From Methanoculleus chikugoensis (lineage in GTDB: Archaea; Halobacteriota; Methanomicrobia; Methanomicrobiales; Methanoculleaceae): DNA of 64,000 bases. The position numbers and the translations under genes are program-made. The stretch lies in assembly GCF_019669965.1 (NCBI RefSeq), contig NZ_AP019781.1, positions 2,171,092 to 2,235,091 on the forward strand. The letters are read 5' to 3'. The notes beneath the pieces are model-generated. The model did no database searches and was not told the origin of the DNA. It was given only the letters and a program-made list of their open reading frames with translations. Below are positions 8,630 through 17,362 of this stretch, piece after piece; positions within the stretch are counted from its first letter, which is position 1; every line of letters starts with the position of its first letter.

Positions 8630-9158
8630 GCACCTGCGTCTCGGAGACCTCGATCTTCACCAGGGTCTTGAGCGGCCGGCCGATATCCGCGTCCCCCCGG
8701 CCGATGACCACACAGATGTCGGCGATCTCGGCGCCCGTCACCCCAATCGCGCTGATGAGGGCGCGGAGCGTCCCGCCGGTGCTGCAGACGTCGTCGATGA
8801 TCACGACCCGGTCGCCCGCGGCAACGCCGTTCAGGTAGAGCTCGCCCTTCGAGTAGCCGGTGGCCTGGTGCACCGCGACCTCGCCGGGGAGGCCGTAGGG
8901 GCGTTTCCGGACGACCACGAGAGGGATGTCGGTCATCATCGAGAAGGCAACGCCGATGTGGATGCCCATCGCCTCGCAGACGACGATCTTGTCGACGTCG
9001 TTGAGGTCGAGGTTCCGCACCATGGCGCACCCGATCTCGCGGAGGAGCGCGGGCTCGAGGAGCGGCACCCCGTCGGTGATCGGGTTGATGAAGTAGTTGT
9101 ACTCTCCCCGCTTCATGACGGGAGAGGCTTCCAGCGAATGAATCAGGCGTTCAAGCAT
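8607..9158 (-). CDS. hpt: Hypoxanthine phosphoribosyltransferase, archaeal type
   Basis: This purine salvage enzyme converts hypoxanthine/guanine and PRPP to IMP/GMP. The 183-residue protein has the PRPP-binding motif RVVIIDDVCSTGGTLRAL (VVIIDDVxxTGGT), the N-terminal INPITDGVPLLEP typical of archaeal Hpt, and the conserved VVCEAMGIHIGVAFS and VVVRKRPYGLPGE segments. Start codon 9158 lies inside the 3' end of mfnA (eight-base overlap). It is coupled on both sides in the directon. Confidence 0.93.
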   Translation of the reverse strand: MLERLIHSLEASPVMKRGEYNYFINPITDGVPLLEPALLREIGCAMVRNLDLNDVDKIVVCEAMGIHIGVAFSMMTDIPLVVVRKRPYGLPGEVAVHQATGYSKGELYLNGVAAGDRVVIIDDVCSTGGTLRALISAIGVTGAEIADICVVIGRGDADIGRPLKTLVKIEVSETQVRVVDTCL

Positions 9159-10248
9159 CTATATCACCCATATCTATGAGGAACCGCTCGACCACGTCGC
9201 GGGTGACGTGGGGCATGCAGACGATCCGCATATGCCCGTTCCGGGTCGTCGAGACCCGCCACCCGGGGGGCGCACGGTCGCAGGAGAACGTCGCCACGTT
9301 GACGTCCGGGGTCACGGCTCTCGGGTAGCCGAGCGTCTCCATCCCCTCGATCAGCCTCCGGGTGTTCTCCATGCACCCGGCGACCACCGCCCGCATGCCG
9401 TCCATCCCCAGGTACTCGAGGACGGCGACCGCCGCGGCCACCGACGCTCCCGGCCGGGTTCCGGCGAGGGTGCACTCGCGCTTCACCGTCAGGTAGGGGG
9501 TGTCGACGTTGAGGCACGCGAACCATTCCGGGTTCCGCGTGAGGAGGCAGCCCGCCGGGATGGTGCTCATCCCCATTTTGTGGGGGTCGACGGAGATGGA
9601 GGAGACGCCGGGGAGGCTGAAGTCGAACGGGACGGGGCTGTCGAGGAACGGGACGACCATCCCGCCGAACGCGGCGTCGACGTGGAGGAAGACGTCCCGG
9701 TCGAGGGCGATCTCCGAGAGCCGGGCAATGGGATCGACCACGCCGTACTCCGTCGTCCCGACGACCCCGACGATCGCGATCGTATCGTTGTCCACCAGGC
9801 CGTCGACCGCCTCCGTGTCCATCCGGAACCCGGCATCAAGCGGCACCGTCCGCATCTCGAGCCCCAGGATGTCGCAGGCCTTCGTGAACGAAAAATGGCT
9901 CGACGCCGGAATGACGATGTTCGGGGACTTCACCGACTTCTGCCGTTTTGCAATCCGCAACGCCTGGATGTTCGACTCCGTCCCGCCGCTCGTCGCGTAG
10001 CCTCCGGCGTCCGCATGGTGCATCAGGGCACCGAGCCTCCGGACGAGGAGGTCCTCGAGCGCGGCCGTCCCCGGGAAGAGCCCGGGGTCGCCGAGGTTGG
10101 TCTCGAGGAAGATCGCGTGCGCCCGCGCCGCGACCGGGTGGGGCGGCGTGCACATCGAACTTAAAATATTCCGGTAGCCGAGATCCTCCCGCCGCTTTGA
10201 CGAGAGGAAGGAGAAAAGGTCTTCCTCAGGGCAACCTACTTCACGCAT
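9151..10248 (-). CDS. mfnA: L-tyrosine/L-aspartate decarboxylase
   Basis: MfnA makes tyramine for methanofuran (and can make beta-alanine from aspartate for CoA). It is a PLP group II decarboxylase of 365 residues. PLP lysine K224 lies in SVDPHKMGMS, HVDAAFGG holds the aspartate that pairs with the pyridine N, and NLGDPGLFPGT and ATSGGTESNI are family motifs. I chose ATG 10248 (MREVGCPEEDLFSFL), which aligns with known MfnA N-termini; an ATG six codons earlier would overlap ppsA by 26 rather than 8 bases. The gene marks the organism as a methanogen. Confidence 0.93.
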   Translation of the reverse strand: MREVGCPEEDLFSFLSSKRREDLGYRNILSSMCTPPHPVAARAHAIFLETNLGDPGLFPGTAALEDLLVRRLGALMHHADAGGYATSGGTESNIQALRIAKRQKSVKSPNIVIPASSHFSFTKACDILGLEMRTVPLDAGFRMDTEAVDGLVDNDTIAIVGVVGTTEYGVVDPIARLSEIALDRDVFLHVDAAFGGMVVPFLDSPVPFDFSLPGVSSISVDPHKMGMSTIPAGCLLTRNPEWFACLNVDTPYLTVKRECTLAGTRPGASVAAAVAVLEYLGMDGMRAVVAGCMENTRRLIEGMETLGYPRAVTPDVNVATFSCDRAPPGWRVSTTRNGHMRIVCMPHVTRDVVERFLIDMGDIDA

Positions 10249-12544
10249 TTCTTCTCGCCGCATCAAGGAGAATCTGCCGCTCTTTCCGCGCTACGGCCTC
10301 ACGGATGCGGGGGACGGCATCGATGTTCGCCGAAACGCTGGAGATACCGTGCTCGACGAGCCACGTGACCATCTCGGGGTCGGAGCCGGCCTGACCGCAT
10401 ATGGAGCACTCGACGCCGTTCTCCCGGCAGACGCTGATCGCGTAGTCGATCAGCCGGAGCACCGCAGGGTGCTTGGGCTGGTACATATCGGCGACGTTCT
10501 CGTTGTTCCGGTCGATCGCGAGCGTATACTGGATGAGGTCGTTCGTCCCGAACGAGGCGAACCGGATCCCGGCCTGGATGAACTCCTCGACCATGAGGGC
10601 ACTGCCCGGGACCTCGATCATGACGCCGAGGGTCGCGTTCTCCACGTCGACGCCCCACTCCTTCATCATCGCCCGGGCCTGGGTGAACTCGTTCGGGTGG
10701 TTGACCATGGGGAACATCACGCCGAGGTTGTCGTAGCCCGCCGCCCAGAGCCTCTTGAACGCCTCCACCTGCAGGCGGAACTGCTCAGGGCTCCGGAGGT
10801 CGCGGCGGATGCCGCGCCAGCCGAGCATCGGGTTGTGCTCGAACGGTTCTTCCTCTCCGCCCTCCATGTTCCGGAACTCGTCGGTCGGGGCGTCCAGCGT
10901 CCTGACCCAGACGGGCTTACCGGGGAAGGCATCGAGGACGGTCTTGATGCCGCCGTAGAGTTCGGCGATGAACTCTTCCTCCGCGTTGTTCTCGATGTAC
11001 CAGCCGGGGGTCTTGTTCAGCCCGAGGATGAGGTGCTCGATCCGGAGAAGGCCGACGCCGTCCGCGCCGGTGGCGGCGGCACGCTGTGCGGCCTCGGGGA
11101 GGGAGACGTTCACCTTGACGAGCGTTCCGGTGATGACCGGGGCGACCGCTGCCGCCGCCGGTGCGGCTGCCGGTGCCGCCGCCGCGGCCGGGGCGACCGC
11201 ACCCTCGTAGATGATGCCCTTCTCGCCGTCGACGGTGACGACCTGGCCGTCCTTGAGCAACTTGGTTGCCTTCTTGGTTCCGACGACCGCGGGCGTCCCG
11301 AGCTCGCGGCTCACGATGGCCGCGTGGCAGGTCATGCCGCCTTCGTCGGTGACGATGGCGCTGACCCGCCGCATCGCCGGCACCATGTCGGGGTTGGTCA
11401 TCTTGGTGACCAGGATGTCGCCGTCCTTGACGCCGCTCGTGTCCTTGACGTCGCGCACGATGACGACCCGGCCGCTCGCGACGCCGGGTGAAGCCCCCTG
11501 GCCCTCGACCAGCACCACGCCGAGGGGGCCTTTCGGCTGCCCTGTGGCCCCGCCGTGCGGGATATCGGGGCGCTTGATCGTGGTTATCGGCCGGGACTGG
11601 AGGATGAAGAAGACGTCGCCGACGATCGCCCACTCGACGTCCTGCGGGACGCCGTAGTGGTCTTCGGCAATCTTCCCGAGCGTGGCGAGGCGCGCCACCT
11701 CTGCGTCGGAGAGGACCGGCGCGGTGCGCTGTTTCGCGGAGAGGTTGACGGTCTTCGTCCCGTGCTTGCCCTCCGGCACGATCATGATCTCCTTCTCGGC
11801 GATCAGGCGGTCGACGACCCGCTCGGAGCGCAGGTCAAAGACGTAATTGTCGGGGGAGACGCTCCCCGAGACGACGGCTTCCCCGAGACCCCAGGAGCCT
11901 TCGACGATCGTCAGGGGTTCGCCGGTGACGGGGTGAGAGGTAAACATGACGCCGGACTTCTCCGAGCGGATGAGTTCCTGCACGACGACGGCGATGTTCA
12001 CGCTCCGGTCGTCGAACCCCTGTTTTGCCCGGTAGTAGATGGCGCGCGCGCCGTACAGCGAGGCCCAGCACCGCTGGACCGCGTCAAGGAGGTCGATCTC
12101 CCCGAGGATATTGAGGAACGTCTCCTGCTGGCCGGCAAAACTGGCATCCGGCAGGTCTTCGGCGGTAGCGCTCGAACGGACGGCGACGACCGTTCCGTTC
12201 GCACCCATCCGGTCGTATGCCTCGACGATATCCTGACGGAGGTGATCGGGCATCTCGACGCTGAGGACGATCTCCTGCACTTCCTTCGCGACCGATTCGA
12301 GCGCTCCGTTGTCGTCTACGTCCAGACGCTCCAGTTTGCGGAAGAGTTCTTCTTCGATCCCGGTCTCAATAAGAAACCTTCGGAACGCCTGGGCGGTCAC
12401 CACAAACGCCTTCGGCACGGGCAGGCCGATGGCCGTCATTTCGCCCAATGAGGCCCCCTTTCCACCTACAGAAATGATATCTTCCTTTTTTATTTCTTCG
12501 AGCCACAGAACGTTGGGCATTTCCTTCATGCTCGCACCACACAT
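10241..12544 (-). CDS. ppsA: Phosphoenolpyruvate synthase
   Basis: PpsA makes PEP from pyruvate, ATP and water, feeding gluconeogenesis. The 767-residue protein has the N-terminal ATP-grasp domain (SVGGKGASLGEMTAIGLPVP, VAVRSSATAEDLPDASFAGQQ), the phosphohistidine swivelling domain (TDEGGMTCHAAIVSRELGTP) and the C-terminal PEP barrel (GVMIEVPGSALMVEEF, SFGTNDLIQYTLAIDR, CGQAGSDPE). An Ala/Pro-rich linker of about 20 residues separates the swivelling and barrel domains. The start at 12544 follows GGTGAG with six-base spacing; ATG 12529 is an alternative. It is the first gene of a seven-gene minus-strand directon. Confidence 0.95.
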   Translation of the reverse strand: MCGASMKEMPNVLWLEEIKKEDIISVGGKGASLGEMTAIGLPVPKAFVVTAQAFRRFLIETGIEEELFRKLERLDVDDNGALESVAKEVQEIVLSVEMPDHLRQDIVEAYDRMGANGTVVAVRSSATAEDLPDASFAGQQETFLNILGEIDLLDAVQRCWASLYGARAIYYRAKQGFDDRSVNIAVVVQELIRSEKSGVMFTSHPVTGEPLTIVEGSWGLGEAVVSGSVSPDNYVFDLRSERVVDRLIAEKEIMIVPEGKHGTKTVNLSAKQRTAPVLSDAEVARLATLGKIAEDHYGVPQDVEWAIVGDVFFILQSRPITTIKRPDIPHGGATGQPKGPLGVVLVEGQGASPGVASGRVVIVRDVKDTSGVKDGDILVTKMTNPDMVPAMRRVSAIVTDEGGMTCHAAIVSRELGTPAVVGTKKATKLLKDGQVVTVDGEKGIIYEGAVAPAAAAAPAAAPAAAAVAPVITGTLVKVNVSLPEAAQRAAATGADGVGLLRIEHLILGLNKTPGWYIENNAEEEFIAELYGGIKTVLDAFPGKPVWVRTLDAPTDEFRNMEGGEEEPFEHNPMLGWRGIRRDLRSPEQFRLQVEAFKRLWAAGYDNLGVMFPMVNHPNEFTQARAMMKEWGVDVENATLGVMIEVPGSALMVEEFIQAGIRFASFGTNDLIQYTLAIDRNNENVADMYQPKHPAVLRLIDYAISVCRENGVECSICGQAGSDPEMVTWLVEHGISSVSANIDAVPRIREAVARKERQILLDAARRNA

Positions 12545-12554
12545 ATACTTCTCA

Positions 12555-12600
12555 CCATCACATAAAAGATTTCGGAGGAAAAAGCATCAATACATATGAT
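12555..12600. promoter_or_regulatory. Divergent promoter region ppsA/serA
   Basis: The 79-base gap between two divergent genes is AT-rich. Minus strand: CTTTTATGTGATGGTGAG, a TATA-like CTTTTATG followed by the ppsA ribosome site. Plus strand: CAATACATATGATG is the best TATA-like stretch before the serA GTG. Exact start sites cannot be seen. Confidence 0.4.
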
Positions 12601-12623
12601 GTTGAACTAGTATGGGTTGAACC

Positions 12624-14207
12624 GTGAAATATAGAGTGCTGGTCAGCGACCCGCTGGCAGAGGAAGGGATCGACATCCTGAAGGAATTCTGCGATGTGGA
12701 TGTCAATACCGGGCTAACCGAAGATCAACTCATTGCTGTTATCGGGGACTACGATGCCCTGCTGGTGCGCTCGGGAACCGAGGTGACGGCGCAGGTCATC
12801 GATGCGGGAGAGAAACTCAAGTTCATCGGCCGGGCAGGCGCCGGGGTCGACAATATCGATACGGAAGCGGCGACGAGGAGAGGCATCATCGTTGCGAACG
12901 CCCCCGAGGGAAATACCCTCGCGGCCACGGAGCACACGATGGCGATGATGCTCTCGCTCGCGCGCAATATCCCCCAGGCGACGGCGTCCCTGAAGAAGGG
13001 CGAGTGGAAACGCTCGAAGTTCATGGGCGTTGAACTGAACGACAAGGTTCTCGGCATCATGGGATTCGGGCGTATCGGGCGTGAGGTGGCAAAGCGGGCA
13101 CAGGCGATGGCGATGAAGTGCATCGCCTACGACCCGTTCATCACGCAGGAGAAGGCGGCAAGCCTCGGCGTGGAGATGGTGCCGCTCGACGAGCTCTTCC
13201 GGAGAGCCGACGTGATCACCGTCCACACGCCGTTGATCAAGGAGACGCGCCACGTCATCAACACGAAGACGATCGCGACGATGAAGGACGGTGTCCGGCT
13301 GATCAACTGCGCCCGCGGCGGGATCATCGATGAGAAGGCCCTCGCGGACGGGATCGCGAGCGGCAAGGTCGCCGGTGCGGCGCTGGACGTCTTCGAGAGC
13401 GAGCCGCCGACGGACTCCCCGCTTCTCGGGCTCGATAAGGTGATCGTCACCCCGCACCTCGGGGCGAGCACGGTCGAGGCGCAGAAGAACGTCGCGATAT
13501 CGGTCGCGAACCAGTGCATCAGCGTCCTCTCCGGCGGCGCGGCGAAGTACGTGGTGAACGCGCCGATGATCCCGGCGGAGCAGCAGGCGCTGGTCGAGCC
13601 CTACGCGATGCTCGCGCAGAAGATGGGCAGGCTCCTCGTCCAGCTCACCGAAGGGCGGCTGGAGTCGATCGAGGTCACCTACGGCGGCGAGGCCGCAGCG
13701 CTCCCGAACACGAAGTTCGTCACCCGCGTTATCCTGAAGGGCATGCTCGACCCGATCCTCCAGGCGCCGGTCAACATCGTGAACGCGGAGTTCGTGGCAA
13801 AGGAGCGCGGCATCCGGATGAGCGAGACGACGACGGAGGAAGCGCAGGGGTTCAAGAACATCATCACCATCACCGCGAAGACCGACAGGATGACGGAGAC
13901 GGTGAGCGGGAGCGTCTCGGGCCCGAACCGCGCGCGGATCGTGAGCATCGGCGGATACATGACCGACCTGACCCCGACCGGCCACGTGGTCATCTCCCGC
14001 CACACCGACAAGCCGGGCGTCATCGGCAAGGCCGCGACGATCCTCGGCCGGGCGAACGTGAACATCGCGGGGATGCAGGTCGGGCGCCACAAGCCCGGCG
14101 AGGAGGCCCTGATGGTCCTCACCGTCGATTCTGCGGTGCCGGCCGACGCGATGGAAGAGATCAAGAAGATCGACGCCATCCACACGGCGAAACACGCCGA
14201 GATCTGA
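12624..14207 (+). CDS. serA: D-3-phosphoglycerate dehydrogenase
   Basis: SerA oxidises 3-phosphoglycerate to start serine synthesis. The 527-residue length matches the long type. Domains are the substrate domain (MKYRVLVSDPLAEEGIDIL), the NAD Rossmann domain with GIMGFGRIGREVAKRA, the catalytic INCARGGIIDEKAL arginine and HLGASTVEAQ histidine, the intervening allosteric domain (about 320-450), and a C-terminal ACT domain (HVVISRHTDKPGVIGKAATIL) that binds serine. The GTG start at 12624 is the only family-consistent one. A short T run (TTTTTGG) lies about 25 bases after the stop. Confidence 0.96.
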   Translation: MKYRVLVSDPLAEEGIDILKEFCDVDVNTGLTEDQLIAVIGDYDALLVRSGTEVTAQVIDAGEKLKFIGRAGAGVDNIDTEAATRRGIIVANAPEGNTLAATEHTMAMMLSLARNIPQATASLKKGEWKRSKFMGVELNDKVLGIMGFGRIGREVAKRAQAMAMKCIAYDPFITQEKAASLGVEMVPLDELFRRADVITVHTPLIKETRHVINTKTIATMKDGVRLINCARGGIIDEKALADGIASGKVAGAALDVFESEPPTDSPLLGLDKVIVTPHLGASTVEAQKNVAISVANQCISVLSGGAAKYVVNAPMIPAEQQALVEPYAMLAQKMGRLLVQLTEGRLESIEVTYGGEAAALPNTKFVTRVILKGMLDPILQAPVNIVNAEFVAKERGIRMSETTTEEAQGFKNIITITAKTDRMTETVSGSVSGPNRARIVSIGGYMTDLTPTGHVVISRHTDKPGVIGKAATILGRANVNIAGMQVGRHKPGEEALMVLTVDSAVPADAMEEIKKIDAIHTAKHAEI

Positions 14208-14293
14208 TCGGTCGGATCGTCACCCCCCATTTTTGGCGCGTGCCGGCCCCCGATGTGGCGGAGCCGGGACGGAACCTGTTTTGGCGTGTGGCA

Positions 14294-14304
14294 ATAATTT
14301 TATA
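14294..14304 (+). promoter_or_regulatory. TATA box of tRNA-Val
   Basis: ATAATTTTATAC lies about 40 bases before the tRNA 5' end in otherwise G+C-rich DNA, the usual place for an archaeal TATA box for a tRNA with a short leader. Confidence 0.6.
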
Positions 14305-14341
14305 CCCGGAGCACCAACCTTATTGATCGTCGGGCAGACAC

Positions 14342-14415
14342 GGGCTCGTGGTCTAGCTGGTTATGACGTCGCCTTGACATGGCGGAGGTCCTGAGTTCGA
14401 ATCTCAGCGAGCCCA
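14342..14415 (+). tRNA. tRNA-Val (anticodon GAC)
   Basis: A full cloverleaf can be folded. The acceptor stem GGGCUCG pairs with CGAGCCC. The anticodon stem UCGCC/GGCGG holds the loop UUGACAU with anticodon GAC, which reads GUC/GUU valine codons. The T arm is CUGAG-UUCGAAU-CUCAG. The discriminator is A and no CCA is encoded. There is no intron. TTTTT follows at 14422-14426 and probably ends transcription. Confidence 0.95.
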
Positions 14416-14447
14416 TCACCGTTTTTGAAACGATTGGTTTTGTGAAT

Positions 14448-14618
14448 TTATCGCTGAGGAGAGATATCTCCCGTACGGACGATTAAATCCCGATAATTCG
14501 TGCAGCTGCCATACGGACAATCATACTTCCCCGGGGCGCTACGCACGATAGATCCTTTCTTAACAGGCAGTTTGTGTTCACCGTCCAGACATGTTTTTCC
14601 GTAGTTTCCTACATCCAC
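14448..14618 (-). pseudogene. Possible remnant of a small Cys-containing protein gene
   Basis: On the minus strand the last ~56 codons of an open frame read like a real protein rather than a shadow. They start at a GTG and include VGNYGKTCLDGEHKLPV, KKGSIVRSAPGKYDCPYG and SCTNYRDLIVRTGD, with AT-richer codons (AAA, GAT, TAT) than the neighbours. Further upstream the frame turns into Pro/Arg/Ser-rich nonsense with no clear start, so I suspect a 5'-truncated gene or a very short gene with GTG start. I do not recognise a family. The rest of 14619-14806 shows nothing but C-runs before the next gene. Confidence 0.28.
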
Positions 14619-14806
14619 GCAGTGTCCATTGCCCGGGGCTGGAGGAGAGGAAGCCCGGGTTTCAGGCGATGGGTGGGCAAATCGGGGTGCGCTACTCGCG
14701 CAGTGACGGGGGCGGATCCGCCCATGTCCCGCAGCCACAGCAACCCTTAACCCCCAACCCCCAAAATCAGAGATTGTTGCCCCAAACCGGCCGCCGCCCC
14801 GACAGC

Positions 14807-15202
14807 ATGGCTCCGTGCGGTGTGTACTGCGGAGCCTGCCCCTCATTCGGGAAAGGGTGCCGGGGATGCTGTTCGGAGAAACGCAAGCAGCGGCACACCA
14901 GCAAGGGGAACTGCACGATCCGCCGGTGCTGCTTCGAGGAGAAGGGCATTGCACTCCGCTCGCAATGCACGGACGTTCCCTGCAGGCTGACCGACGAACT
15001 CCAGGGCTCCTACCCGGGCAACGAGCGATTCCGGTACCGCCACAAGATCTACGAGAACCTCCAGGAGATCGAGGAGCAGGCCCCCGATGCGTGGCTGCCT
15101 GGGGAGAAAGCGAAGCGGCGCCGCCCGGTCTGCGGGAAGACGATCGTCTTCTACCATTACCGGTGCCCGGCATACGGGTACGAGCCGGGCCGGAGAGAGT
15201 GA
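14807..15202 (+). CDS. DUF3795-like cysteine-rich protein
   Basis: A 131-residue protein starts MAPCGVYCGACPSFGKGC, followed by CRGCCSEKRKQ and later CTIRRCCFEEKGI, CTDVPC and VCGKTIVFYHYRCP. The opening xxCGxYCxxCxxY/F pattern with a following CxGC is the sign of DUF3795 proteins, common in methanogens and anaerobes. Many Cys pairs suggest a metal or Fe-S site. The role is unknown. The start is placed at ATG 14807, since the CGVYCGAC motif is N-terminal in the family; upstream frame residues are low-complexity. Confidence 0.75.
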   Translation: MAPCGVYCGACPSFGKGCRGCCSEKRKQRHTSKGNCTIRRCCFEEKGIALRSQCTDVPCRLTDELQGSYPGNERFRYRHKIYENLQEIEEQAPDAWLPGEKAKRRRPVCGKTIVFYHYRCPAYGYEPGRRE

Positions 15203-15281
15203 CGGGAGCGCGGTCAGGGAGACCGGACGCATCCTCAGAACAAACCGGCAGACCTATCGTTTCGATATCTAATTAGACGTC

Positions 15282-16358
15282 ATGCCATACTCGTTCACCC
15301 GGAAGGTAACGGGCATATTCTTCAGATCGACAGATACATTCCGGGCTCTCGAAGAAGAGCACTTCGTACCCGCGCTCTTCCACTTCCTCAAACTCACGGC
15401 CCTCTTCTCCCTGCTGATGACCGCCACGCTCTACACCCTCCCGGGCATACCGATTGCAAGGAGGTGGTCGCTGACCGCCCAGGCCCTCCAGCCCCAGGAC
15501 TTCTTCGTGGTTCTGCTCGTCGCGACCGTCATGATGCCGCTCCTTGTCGGCGTATGGCTGCATATATGGGTCTACATCTTCGGGGGGCGGAGAGGGATCG
15601 GCCAGACCCTCAAGGCGGCGATGTACTCCTACACCCCGTTCTACATCATCGCCTGGATCCCGATCCTCGGTCTCATTGGAGGAGCGGCCTCGACGCTCTA
15701 CCCCCAGTACGTCGGGATCAGGGAACTCCATCACGTGTCGTCGCGCAGGGCGGCCGGTGCCGTCTGCGCCGCAGCGTTCCTGCCTGTCGTTGCAGTCTTC
15801 GGGATTATCGTCCTGCTGCTCGCTGCACCCGCTTCGATGGTCACCGCCCCCACGAGCGGGAACGGAACACTGGTCCTCCCCGACAGCCCATATCTGCTCG
15901 AACGTTCGGAACTCCCCGGGAACATCATCCTCTATACCGCAAACGAGATCGAGAGCGGACTCATCGCGAAGGGAGCAAAAGACTACGGCTGCTTGAAGGA
16001 ATACTCGATGATGTACGCAACGGAGAAACCGTCTCCTCCGGCCACGAGGAATATCCGGCACTTCATCATGATCTTCACCCCGGGCAACGCATCAAAGATG
16101 GTACAGTCCGACGAGAAATACTACCGGGGGCTGGTGCCGCCACGAAATGCCGATGAACTGCCGGCACCCGACATCGGGGACCGCTGCATCAGTTACAGGA
16201 TACCGGGCACGGGTTCGGGAGGAAGCGGCGAATACGAGAGTTACTGCATCATATTCACGAAAGGCGACATCTATGAGAAGCTCTTCACCTATGGACCATC
16301 CCCGGATTACGAACTCTTAAAGGACCTTGCCGGGCGTGCCGCGGCAAAGATCCCCTGA
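15282..16358 (+). CDS. Yip1-like membrane protein with extracytoplasmic C-terminal part
   Basis: This is a 358-residue protein. Residues about 35-195 hold about five hydrophobic segments (LKLTALFSLLMTATLYTL, FFVVLLVATVMMPLLVGVWL, YIIAWIPILGLIGGA, AVCAAAFLPVVAVFGIIVLLL) in the layout of Yip1-domain proteins. The last ~150 residues are polar and probably outside, with YGCLKEYSMMYAT and FIMIFTPGNASKM. No catalytic motif is seen. The function is unknown. It stands alone; 3' is a repeat-filled gap convergent with the SRPBCC gene. Confidence 0.7.
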   Translation: MPYSFTRKVTGIFFRSTDTFRALEEEHFVPALFHFLKLTALFSLLMTATLYTLPGIPIARRWSLTAQALQPQDFFVVLLVATVMMPLLVGVWLHIWVYIFGGRRGIGQTLKAAMYSYTPFYIIAWIPILGLIGGAASTLYPQYVGIRELHHVSSRRAAGAVCAAAFLPVVAVFGIIVLLLAAPASMVTAPTSGNGTLVLPDSPYLLERSELPGNIILYTANEIESGLIAKGAKDYGCLKEYSMMYATEKPSPPATRNIRHFIMIFTPGNASKMVQSDEKYYRGLVPPRNADELPAPDIGDRCISYRIPGTGSGGSGEYESYCIIFTKGDIYEKLFTYGPSPDYELLKDLAGRAAAKIP

Positions 16359-16463
16359 ATTTTGAGGCAGCACCGGGCTGTCTGCAACCCGTATGGACAC
16401 TAAGAACAGTACGTTCGGTCTCTGGGAGACACACGCGCCTCCCGACTGAGGGAAGGGAACTCT

Positions 16464-16640
16464 CCCCCTCGCACCTAGCGGTGCTCAGGCTCACTGTGTT
16501 CGCGCCTCGAAACTCTTCGAGTTTCTCAAGCTCGCTTCGCTCGCACTCCGCACCCTTCGGGTGCTTGAGCTCCGCTCCTTCGGAGCATCGCACCTCGCAC
16601 CTCCGGTGCTCAAGCTCGCTTCGCTCGCACTCCCCGACAA
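16464..16640. repeat. G+C-rich palindromic intergenic repeat, copy 3
   Basis: The convergent gap contains a dense set of short hairpins. AAGCTCGCTTCGCTCGCACT occurs twice (near 16529 and 16612). Other units are CGCACCCTTCGGGTGC, CTCCGCTCCTTCGGAGC and CACCTCCGGTGCTC. The same motifs recur at 1.4-1.66, 4.0-4.2 and 25.0-25.2 kb. It may work as a bidirectional transcription end or be a small mobile repeat. Confidence 0.65.
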
Positions 16641-16642
16641 CC

Positions 16643-17236
16643 CTACTCCTGCAGTCTCGCCAGGAGTTCATCCAGCCGTGAGAAGGAGTCCTTCATGCCT
16701 GCCTCCATATCGGACTCCATCATCCCGTCGCGGTCTTCAACCGAGAGGAAGACCGACTGGCCGGTAAATTTCGTCCGGTTGCCGGGCAGTTCCTCGAACT
16801 TCGCCACCTCCAGGATGACGTGCCCGGACTCCGGGAGCCCCTCGTACTCGAAGGTCTGGATGATCCGCTCGGGAGGAGTCAGGTCGTGGTTCACCCCATG
16901 GAACCCGTACTCGTTCCCCTCCTCATCCGTCTGAACATACCGCCAGCGACCCCCGTTCCGCGCCTCGAACGTCTCTATCCTCGTAGAAAGACCCCGCGGT
17001 CCGATCCACTGCTTGAAGAGTTCAGGATCGGTGTGGGCCCGAAAGACCAGTTCTCGCGGAGCATCGAACTCACGGACGACGAACATCTCCTGTTTTCCGG
17101 GATCTGCCGCGATCCGGGCGGGGTTCTTCTCTGCCAGGGCCTGCCCACCCTCAATCGTGCCGCGGCCGGCTCTTTGCTCTTCTGGAGTTCCTGTGCCATT
17201 CTGTCCATCTCCTTTCGCATCCCCCGGGGCCCTCAT
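16643..17236 (-). CDS. SRPBCC (AHSA1-type) domain protein; 5' end uncertain
   Basis: Residues from about 44 on are a clear SRPBCC/START-like fold of the AHSA1/CalC type: [74 protein letters not shown] and [19 protein letters not shown]. The family binds hydrophobic ligands; the ligand here is unknown. The first ~40 residues of the open frame ([14 protein letters not shown]...) look unnatural, while the best ribosome site, GGAGAT seven bases before ATG 17199, opens another frame ([16 protein letters not shown]). A one-base shift near 17145-17155 would join the two, so a frameshift or sequence error is possible. Confidence 0.82.
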   Translation of the reverse strand: MRAPGDAKGDGQNGTGTPEEQRAGRGTIEGGQALAEKNPARIAADPGKQEMFVVREFDAPRELVFRAHTDPELFKQWIGPRGLSTRIETFEARNGGRWRYVQTDEEGNEYGFHGVNHDLTPPERIIQTFEYEGLPESGHVILEVAKFEELPGNRTKFTGQSVFLSVEDRDGMMESDMEAGMKDSFSRLDELLARLQE

Positions 17237-17362
17237 CTTTTTATAGATTATCGACCGTGCTGCGGAACATCACCGTGAGCGGTCGCGAACGATCGGGAGA
17301 ATCCGTCCCGGGCGAGATTGTACACCGAACCCGAACGACGTCGGATTAACGGCAGAGCCCCT

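Noticed and set aside
12714-14195. A 493-codon minus-strand open frame opposite serA.
   Set aside because: It is Arg/Asp/His-rich with no family motif and lies fully on the opposite strand of an evident serA. Long antisense frames are expected in such G+C-rich DNA.
16370-16640. A possible CRISPR array, because short units repeat.
   Set aside because: The units are small palindromes of varied order and spacing without equal repeats and unique spacers.
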